From Capitulum mitella (lineage: Eukaryota; Arthropoda; Thecostraca; Pollicipedomorpha; Pollicipedidae), in the NCBI GenBank assembly GCA_030062745.1, contig CP099841.1:9070501-9134500 (forward strand): a stretch of DNA of 64,000 nt, given 5' to 3'. Under the pieces are notes generated by a model that was given only the letters and a program-made list of their open reading frames with translations, was not told the origin of the DNA and made no database searches. Below are positions 53,096 to 61,514 of the stretch, in pieces. The translations under genes were made by a program, and so were the position numbers. The stretch's first letter is position 1; the number at the start of each line of letters is the position of its first letter.

Positions 53096-54917
53096 TAAAT
53101 GTCCATTCCGAAATGATATCTGCTAACGTTCCTAAAGCCATAAATGTGGAATCACAGGGCAGCACGCTCACTAATCGTACACGTACAGGCGTTGGAATGC
53201 CGAGAGGTTTGGGACGATCACCCCTGCACTTTTCTTCAGTCCCCACAATTAACATGACATCATTTGACGTTACATGGACATAGTTGCTTCGAAATATCGC
53301 ACTGATGACGCGTGGATTAAGGATCTGAAGTTTCAGTAGCCACCCCTTCGATGCACCACTCAGCTAAGCGGGAAAAATCCCTGCATCCGCAAGGTGTATG
53401 GGCCACGGTTTAGCACCTGATAAACTCCACTTTATTTCAATCTACATAGACGCAAGCTGCAACCAGATACCACCTGACTATGTCTAATCGGGTGCAGCGA
53501 TCACGAAGCCTACCTTACAACACAATGTGTGGCGTATACCGCACGTCTCCAACAGGCGTCCCTCTTTCAGATCGGCCGCGCGGCACCTCTAATCTTCCAT
53601 AGCAGAAGCACGGTCAGCTCCGTCGACGCACCGCGAGCCGCACCTCACGCGCTCACAGGCAGCCCGGCTCTGTCCGCTCCCTCCTCCACGCGCGAGGCAG
53701 CGAGACGGCGCCCGATGCCCGAGGCCGTATTCAGAGGTGAAGAGGTTACGTGAAACCAGGACCTGGGTACAGTCTCGGACAGCGTGACCACTCCGAGAAT
53801 GCGACCAGAGGCTGTACGACGTGTGCGCTGCGGCGCGGAGCTGAACGGCGAAGCGAGAATAGCGATCAGGGGCCGAAACGGTCGTCGGTCACCGGCGTAT
53901 GCAGCTGGCCAGCCACTCGTCCCCCACGAAATGTTTGGAAGGAAAATAATCTTCGTCAAAGCCGTCGGGTGGATGAAAAGACGGTAGAGGCGGGGCATTC
54001 TCACGAGAAGAGGACCCGATGAGACCCAATAAACCTCACGCGGAAGAGCGCTGGAACACGCAGCCTGGCGCACTCTCAAGTCCGCACTGAAACGCGATGT
54101 TGCGGAACTTCCCGAAGACCCTGATCACCACGCGCATGCCTACAATCGCCGGGTCGACTTCACGGGGGCCCGGGCCTTCATTTTTGCACGGCTCCTGTCT
54201 GGATCACTAGCAGCTGCGTCGACACTTTGATGACTATCCATGCTTTTTGGCCGGCACATTGGGTGCGCATTCAGAATGCATGTTATTCAATTGCTCATGA
54301 GTGACTCGCAACGTTCAAACACGACGATCCAAATTTTCACATCAAGATAACTTTCACAATTTTGCGATGCTCAACGAACTAATGAACTAGCTAACTAGCT
54401 ATGTAAGAAAAGCACCATCGTATCCGCAAGGCTCACAAGGCTAGCTTGCCAACAAAACAACAGAACAGTTCTGGCATAACGCTTGTCATTGGCCTTCAAA
54501 CACGAATGGAAGACTAAGACGACGTGGCCGATTGTGCAGCTTGTTTGTTCGTTTGAGGGTTACGACACACGGCCTCTTGGGATCAGGTGTCCAATTATGC
54601 ATAGATCGCTGGTTGGCTCGACAGAACAGCATCACGTCTGTCATGACTTTGATCAGTCTATGGCTGAACTGGATACCAACTAATATTGGATGGCTACAAC
54701 TGCACATTACAGTTACAATGTATTGGCAATTTTGGCAATGGCAATTTTGCAAGGGTACAAAATTGCCATCAGTTTTGCCTGTATTGCTGTGGGCATGTAT
54801 GCAGTACACTGGTGATGGCTAATACATGTGCATATTTCCCCAAGAATTTGGAAAAGGTCTACTCAACCAATATCTGCACACAGCACAAAGTATGTTGTTG
54901 ACAACTCTACTCTGGTC

Positions 54918-56796
54918 GTCCATGCTGATGATGCTAGGTTAATCAGATCATACATTGCACAGAATCTGGGGTAGCTGAACACCAGGCCTAACCATGGATA
55001 TTTCATGTTTGGGGTGGAATATTTTACTGGAACTTATTTTTAACCCCAATAATGTGATTTTGTTCATTTTTTATCTCTCTCAATTTTAGCACTGAGAGTT
55101 TTAGAATTTTAGTGAGAATATGTGAGAAAACCAATTTTATGCCATGTTATGGGGTTTATGCATTCTGCATCTGCATGATCTGATCTGCATTTAGTGAGAA
55201 TGTCAGAGAATTTTGGTGCTTTATTGCTTACATATGATCTAAATTAAACTGTGTGCCAAATAAGACTGTTTTTCATGAATCATGACACATCAAATATTGA
55301 CACATTTCCTCTAATGCTCCTATGCAAAAAGCTAAATGTACAAAAAAGAGAAAGACTGGTCAAAATGCATGTTTTAGTAAAATGTCTCAACACTCCCTGC
55401 AAGATGCAAAGTATTGCAATTATTTCCTGAGCCTGGAAAACTTAAAACTTTTGCACATTTCATTTGCTTTGGGGCCCAAGTACCAGGCCACCCCAAATCA
55501 CAGTTTTGAGCATCAATCTCTGGCAATGGAATGCACACATCTTTTTGCTATTTACATTTCATATTACAATCCAAGCCTGAAGACTTCACACACACAGTTT
55601 CCAAAACCACCTACACCATCAACTGTTTAAGAAGTTATATCCTTCTCCCAAAAAATTAGGAGTCATCTACTCTAGGCCATCAGTTTCATTTTCCACACTG
55701 AGAAATAGAACATTGTGCTAGAATCAGGTCCACAACAGTGGACCTTGGCATGACAGAGACCAGGGGTATCTTACTGCAAAATGCTGCAAAATGCATAAAC
55801 CCCATAACATAACATAAAATTGGTTTTCCCACAATTTGATAGTGGCCTACACCCACCTTCCTGGGCACTGGCACAGCTAATGGAGGACCTGGGGGCCAGC
55901 CCTCCCCCATTAGGCCAAATTTTTTGTGTAAAAACCATTGCACATCATCTTTCCAGCAAGCAATTCTCATATGATTTCAGTCCACAATGAGCTCTGCCCC
56001 TCCCCCCACAAAAATTCTAGAGTTCCTATGTCTCTGGGTAAAACTGACCTTTCTGAGATTGCAGGGTGGCACAACTGCTGCAATGTTTGTTTCCTCTATT
56101 TAAGTGCTGGGGTGTGCTCACAGCCAGATCCTGATGTGCCCATTTGGAATGTGATGCTGACATGAAAATGCGTTATCTTAGATGTGAACCAATAAAGTAT
56201 GATGTGAACCAATAAAGGGAGACTGCAGACATTCAATGTCCTACACCTGCTTGTGATATCATGAAAGGGCTGATAACAGGACAAAGCATAAAATGACACA
56301 TTGTAAAACTATGGGGTATTGTCCTGAATTTTTGAAAATGTAGAGTGTTAAGTCAGAATGTATAACAGAACCTAGCTTCTTATAGTAAATGCTACAACTT
56401 AGCTATCTGAGTTCAGATATGTGTTATAGGCAAAGCAATCCTTTAAATACTTTGAAAATGCTCAAGGAACATGCCCTGCAAACATTTAAGCCTCTCAATA
56501 ACTTCCAAATAATTCAGTTGCATGCCAACATGGGCATGAAATGTCTCCTCTCATGTTACATACATGGGCATGAATCTAAATTCTGTAAATGTTAGAAATA
56601 AGTCACATCATGACTTATCCCAAGCAATGAATGCAAACATTGGTTTCCATAAAACCAAAGACAACACCATTTACAAAATGTCTAGGGAACATATGCCAGC
56701 TTCTACACATGGAATACAGGTAAGGTTTTTTAAGTGAAGCAGACTACAATCCTCTTTCAAATTGCAGTACTGATATGCAGATATCTTTTCTTCAGA
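54918..56796. other. CpG desert without an identified gene
   Basis: One CG (about 56171) was found in about 1.88 kb, in the same style as the deserts inside four genes. No coding exon was recognised within it. Confidence 0.9.
55862..56034 (+). mobile_element. MITE-like dispersed repeat A, copy 3 (CpG-decayed)
   Basis: It aligns with 25195-25354: GGCACAGCT, AAAACCATTGCACATCATCT, TTCCAGCAAGCAATTCTCAT and ATGATTTCAGT, then CTC-rich sequence. Each of the four CpGs I could compare in the other copies (GGCGCAGC, CATCGTC, GCGGTT, TTCGTATG) reads CA here. Confidence 0.75.
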
Positions 56797-56849
56797 CGAT
56801 GAACCTACACAAACCCAAACATTAGCTTTATGGTCAGGTGGCCACTCAC

Positions 56850-56919
56850 CACCAAAAAGAGGGTGAAATATGGCAGAAAAGGGCATACGAAACAACGGAA
56901 CCAACTCAAGATAATAACA
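56850..56919 (-). other. Weak candidate minus-strand exon
   Basis: Seventy bases flanked by an acceptor-like TTTACTGTAG and a donor GTGAGT. They encode about 23 residues (YYLELVPLFRMPFS then AIFHPLFG) and retain two CpGs at the desert edge. No family was recognised; it is offered only as a lead. Confidence 0.15.
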
Positions 56920-57526
56920 CTACAGTAAACACATCATTCTGACCTGAGTATATCTTACTCTTGCAGCACTGCTTCCAAACGTCCACAAGTCTCGTTTTCA
57001 TCCCGGACAGAACCCCATTTCTGTGAAATAAAACCTGCTAAACCAAAGCCAACAGTCCCCCTATGAAACGAACGAAATTGGCAATCAACGCTTCAAGTAG
57101 ACACTTCAGACATGCGGCTGTGCATTGCGAGGAATAAAAAATCAGTGCCGGCCTTGAAGCTTACTTCAAACTGGTTGCAAATTTACTTTCCAAAAATAGT
57201 GTTCTAGAATGTTTCTACCAAAATACGCCTGTTTCATTTTTGTCTTCTGAAAAAAAATCGGGAAGTTTTTGACAAAGGATGGCAAATGCCAATAATGAAA
57301 ATAATTAGAAACTTAACTGCACAATTCATGGTAGACTCAAACATTCCAAACAAAGATAAAGTGAGCCCAATTGAGATGACAATTGTTGCGCAGATGTTAC
57401 AAATATCTACCAAATATTTAGCGATTATCTCCGGAACTCGAATTATGCGGATTGTTGCGACGAGGCCAAAGAGGTGCCTGGAAGTCAGGACCAGCCGCGT
57501 GAATAGTGGGTGCGCCGGAGGACAAG

Positions 57527-60500
57527 ATGACATTATTTCTAAAAAGTTTCTTTGGTCCTCAGCTTTATAGGGTTTACAAAACAGAGACCACGGAGGTGGG
57601 TGATTTTGCAATATTTGTGAAGGAATGGCCTTCATGAGTGCCTGAGCAGGCATTGCAGTTTTACGTTCTTTGTGACACTGCATTTCGAAAAAAACCTATT
57701 CGTCCACTTTACTGAAGATCTTGTTTTGTTCGGTGTTGCAAAACATGAACATGATGCTATGATCGACTGACTGCATTTCCAAGACAAAACAAAAGCTAAT
57801 ATTATCTGCCAGTCTGCTAACCACGTTGCAGGGCTCAATGAGACATTTACAGTAACTCCAGTTCTGCCACAAAGGATCTGTTAAGCTGCCCTACTTTGGG
57901 CAAAATGTATGATCCTTGCCTCTAAAATGTGGTTTCTTGCAAAAATCGTTTTATTTTGTAATGCACAAAAAACTGGCCAATCCCTTACCAATTTCTTTTC
58001 CTGTTATGCAATTGGGCATCTGTGATACCTGCTAGGCAACTGTGGCACAAGTTTGCTGTTGCAGTCTGTTGTTTGATGTTTCATTAAGAAGACTGTTACA
58101 CTAATGTGAATCATGGTCCAACTTTCTGTGCCAAGATTGGCCATGCTGCCCAAATTTTGGTTCTTTTGCCCCAATATCCTTGAAAGCCTGACTGAATTTC
58201 CCTTCCCCAAGCCTGAAATCTGTCTCAAAGATTTCTTATCAAGGCTTGTTGTGTTTTGAAAACTGGGTTTTCAGTGACAAACCCAAGCTTTTTGTGATGG
58301 TTGGGTGAGGGGGTTAGAAATCTGAACTGTGCATTAGATCTTCCAGTTTACTTTAGTCTTATAAATAAGCTCCAAGCCTGGTATAAAGTCAGCTGCATCT
58401 GTGACACCTGAATGGAGATTGGGATTGAAGGAGCTGAAAGTATGCCTTGCACACATTAAGTGGGTGAGATTTCATACAGGGCAGCTGCCTGAAATAATTT
58501 GGACTGAAATGTTCCTTGGTGTTTGCCCAAGCCTAGAAGCTTCCAAACCAACACAAGAGGCACCACTGGGGTGTGCCCACTTGCCTACTTGCCCACTTGC
58601 CCATAGACAAATTATAGTGTAGGTTTTGAGACAATTTGTGTCATGTGGCAGTGCAATGCCTCTACAGAATCCAGTTAAGCATAGATATTGGTTGAATTGT
58701 AGCACTGTTGACTCAAGAGTTAGCAGCATGGGCCCACTTGTGCATAGGTAATGGTCAAATTGTAGTGCTGTTGACTCAAGAGTTAGCAATGACATGGGCT
58801 CACTTGCTCCCACATGCAATCCAGGTGGTGATCCACAGCCACATGTTTCATTTGGACTTGCAGACCTCCAATAGCTGGAAACAGAGACCCAGGCAGCTGA
58901 AATTTGATGGGTAGATAGACCAGCACTAGGGCTATCCTACACTATCCCATATGATGGGCAGGGTACAACAGGTCATGTGTTACCCACCTGCAGTTCCTTT
59001 TATAGACTCTACTAGATGCAAGCTATGCAGGTAACTGAGTGATGCCATTCCAGAGAACTTCTACTCATTGGCAGTCATGGCCAAGTGGTTAGAGTGTGTT
59101 ATTGTTGTGCAGATTTCATTCACTGTGCAGATATGCCATTACATGAGTGGTAATATGACTTGCAAGTATCTTTTACTTACAAATGGGGGTAATGTTGTTA
59201 CCAAGTGGTTGCATAGGTCTGTGTGCAATACAGAGCTTCATTGTTGACCCCAGACCAATGATGTTAATGTGTTGGTTTGTCTCAAATGCTAATCTGTAGC
59301 AAGATATGTAAAGAACCCTTCAGAATGCAAATAACCAACTGTTCTGCATTTCAGGGATTCGCCTATACCCCAAATGCCTTGGAGTCATGGGGAGATCGAA
59401 TCATCTCTTTTGTGAGTACAATGCAAATTGTAGTTTGCTGTCCTGTGAATAATACATATGTATATGCATATGCACATGCACATGCATACATGAGTACATC
59501 CATACATACAGATGTACATATGTACATACTTACATAGATACATACATCATAGATGTGACATATGAGGGTTATACTGAAAATATTGCCTGTCAGGCCATAA
59601 CCCCTTTATTAACAATGTGGGATATATGCAGCAACATGTATGTGTAGAATAACTCAGTCTGCAACATAGTACTATTCAACATAGTCACAACCAGTGGCTG
59701 TACATTTGTACCACATGTGCATTTGAACCCACTTGGCAAATCCACTTTGGAAAAAACTGTTTTGGGCACTGTCTGGTCCAGTATCAGATAACATCTTCCG
59801 CTTCTCCTGTATCATCAAAGCATCATCCTTTAAGGCTTTCTTTCATCCAGCCAAACAAGTGACAGTCCGAGGGTGCCAGATCAGGGTTGTAAGGCGGATG
59901 TGGCACCTCTAACCATTCCATTTGTGCGAAAACCTGTGATGTTGCCCAAAGAAGTGTGGGGTCATCCATTATCATAACTGGATTGCATTCAGCTGTTTCT
60001 GTGGTCGTTTTCTTTCTTGGCTTCTTGAAGGTTTTAGAGTAATGCAATGTAGCAGTCATTCTTTGTAGTCCCTTGCACTACAAATCAAACAAAATCATTC
60101 CCTTGTCATCTTAGAAGACATGCGCTTGCTGAGCACTGTCTTTTGAATTGCTTTGGTCTAGGGGATGTGGAATGTCATCACTCCACGGACTGATTCTTGA
60201 TCTCTGGATCATAAAGGTATGCCAAGGTCCCACCACCAGTGCAGACACCCGAAAGGGTGTCCTCGTGGGCCTCAAATGCTGCCAGCAGTTCCAGACACAC
60301 ATGCAGTCTCTTCTCTTTCAAAACAGCCATTAACTGATGAGGAACCAACTTGGCACGGACTTCCCTGTACCCAAGGCTGTGTGCAATCTGCTCGACAACA
60401 CTGTGAACGCCTCGAAGTTCCTCAACAATCTCTGGGACAGTAATATGCTGGTCTGCGCGAATCATGTCGTCCACTCTGTTTAAGTTTTCCCCTGTGACTG

Positions 60501-61514
60501 CTGTCGATGGCCTTCACCGACGCGTTTTGTTCTCAACACTGGTTTCGCCTTCTTTTTCTCTCACCCGTCTTCGTACATTACTCTCATCAGTTGACTCCCT
60601 GTACACATTTCCGAGCCTTTTTGGTCCGTCCTTTTTTAAGTTCTTCCTTTTTTGTCCCTTCCTTCCCTTCCTTTCACTCCTTGGTGCCTTTTGTCCTTTC
60701 TTAATCAAGAACTCGATGACTGCTCTTTGTTTCCACTTCATATCTATGGTTTTGCGACATCCACAGATGCAGATACTGTCAGGCATGCAGTAAGAATTAC
60801 CCTATCTATTGGTGTAAAAACATCACATATGGGTTAATTGTTTCGGAGAAAATGGCAAATAGCTATTTTTCAGTACAGCCTTCATATGTATATATGATTG
60901 CGCACTTATATTCAAGTGTTTTTTCCTTACGTATTACTTGAAGGATCACTGAAAAATGTAACATGTCTGTGATATAAGTTCTTTTCACATCATATTCTGG
61001 CGGTAGTTTTAGCGGATCTTTAATAATTTGTTTCGTTATCCCATTTTAATTCTTGCTTTTGTCAGACCACTTATTTTCCAATTTTCCCCGTTGTGAAATT
61101 GATTTGTTTTGGCCTCTGCTGTTAACAGTTCTAGAAGAGATCAGCCATAAACAAAGCAGATATCCTTCTTGGTTACCCACCTGATGCCACCTCATTTCCC
61201 GGCGCACGGCTGTGGCAGGTGCGCCTGGTCTACAAGACCACGGTGTGGACGTCGCCGCTGGTGGGCGCCTACCTGCTGTGGCGCGGCTACCTGTCGTACA
61301 GCGGCGGCGCCTCGCTGGCCCGCCTGCTGACCACGGTGGGCGCCGTGCTGGCGGCGGCCGCCGTCCTGCGGGGCCTCGGCCGCTACTCGAACGCCCAGTA
61401 CAGGCTGTTCCTGGGCGCGCTGGCCGACGACGCCGAGCCGGACCGTCGCCGCCGCCTGCTGGCCGGCTACGACTTCGACATGTTCGCCTGGCCGATCGAC
61501 TTCACGGCGCAGCG
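57527..61514 (+). CDS. ABHD16A: Phosphatidylserine lipase ABHD16A (BAT5), 5' part only
   Basis: ABHD16A is an endoplasmic-reticulum membrane serine hydrolase that converts phosphatidylserine to lyso-phosphatidylserine (mammalian knowledge). Three exons are visible: 57527-57595 (69 bases, phase 0), 59355-59411 (57 bases, phase 0) and 61219-61514 (296 bases, ending phase 2 at a GTGAGG donor). Exon 1 encodes MTLFLKSFFGPQLYRVYKTE, aligning with the human start and its GPRLYKIYR block. Exon 2 encodes YTPNALESWGDRIISF, matching the YQPRALEKHADSIL block. Exon 3 has two membrane segments and the family blocks YLLWRGYLS, LRGLGRYSNAQYR and YDFDMFAWPIDF. The spacing between exon 2 and 3 blocks is identical to human. 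The alpha/beta-hydrolase domain with the catalytic Ser, Asp and His must lie beyond 64000. An additional small exon between 1 and 2 cannot be excluded, because the human protein is longer there. Confidence 0.9.
58675..58810. repeat. About 64-bp tandem duplication in ABHD16A intron 1
   Basis: GAATTGTAGCACTGTTGACT, CAAGAGTTAGCA and TGGGCCCACTTG recur 64 bases later with minor changes (AAATTGTAGTGCTGTTGACT, TGGGCTCACTTG). A weaker half copy lies to the left. Confidence 0.8.
59071..59125 (+). repeat. Possible tRNA-Ser-like SINE fragment
   Basis: GCAGTCATGGCCAAGTGGTT plus AGAGTGTG resembles the 5' half of a tRNA (acceptor strand, perfect A-box TGGCCAAGTGG), with a weak B-box-like AGATTTCATTCACT about 25 bases on. 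The 3' half does not complete a cloverleaf, so it is not called a tRNA gene. Confidence 0.35.
59455..59555. repeat. Degenerate (CATA/TGTA)n microsatellite
   Basis: Alternating CATATG, CACATG, CATACA and GTACAT motifs over about 100 bases, directly left of the mariner copy. Confidence 0.85.
59563..60803 (-). mobile_element. Degenerate mariner-family DNA transposon
   Basis: About 1.24 kb, the usual mariner size, inserted in ABHD16A intron 2 and antisense to it. Candidate terminal inverted repeats are AGGGTTATACTG..ATTGCCTG on the left and, read on the minus strand, AGGGTAATTCTTACTGCATG..CCTG on the right. They match only partly and I could not confirm a TA duplication, so the ends are approximate. 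Confidence 0.75.
59823..60786 (-). pseudogene. Mariner transposase pseudogene
   Basis: Minus-strand blocks appear in mariner order but in different frames. An N-terminal DNA-binding start (QRAVIEFLIKKGQ, VRRRVREKEGETSVEN) comes first. A second helix-turn-helix and linker follow (ADQHITVPEIVEEL, LGYREVRAKLVPHQL). Then come the first catalytic region (YDPEIKNQS) and the C-terminal signature HPPYNPDLAPSDCHLF. The expected GDE(T/S)W around the first catalytic Asp reads GGGTL, so that residue is lost. A Lys-rich stretch (ERKGRKGQKRKNLKK) of low complexity interrupts the N-terminus. Several frameshifts separate the blocks. It cannot encode an active enzyme. Confidence 0.88.

Larger units (their letters stand above)
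36701..54640. other. 18-kb gene-free, mostly GC- and CCGG-rich region
   Basis: I found no conserved protein-coding exon on either strand. Open frames of 100-280 codons are common, but they occur on several frames at once and have Arg/Ala/Pro/Gly compositions expected of GC-rich noncoding DNA. GGCCGGCC-type motifs are very frequent at 37.2-42.6 kb, 43.8-44.7 kb and 47.6-49.9 kb, with AT-richer islands at 38.3-38.9, 42.7-43.7, 45.0-45.8, 48.8-49.2 and 50.4-54.6 kb. It holds minisatellites, a GGC run and G/C homopolymers, listed separately. It may be regulatory. Confidence 0.6.
54641..57526. other. Region upstream of ABHD16A, with a CpG desert
   Basis: No exon is securely identified. The left two-thirds is a CpG desert (54918-56796). 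CpGs return at 56797 and persist to the ABHD16A start codon, consistent with promoter DNA near 56.8-57.5 kb. It contains dispersed repeat A copy 3 and one weak minus-strand exon candidate at 56850-56919. Confidence 0.45.
57947..59359. other. CpG desert in ABHD16A intron 1
   Basis: No CG dinucleotide was seen in about 1.4 kb between exons 1 and 2. CpGs resume at 59360, in exon 2, and exon 3 is extremely CpG-rich. Confidence 0.9.

Noticed and set aside
57234-57683. 149-codon minus-strand frame with hydrophobic stretches, opposite ABHD16A exon 1
   Set aside because: It is antisense to a securely aligned coding exon, has no matching splice signals or family resemblance, and the plus strand is open over the same bases. 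Treated as a shadow frame.
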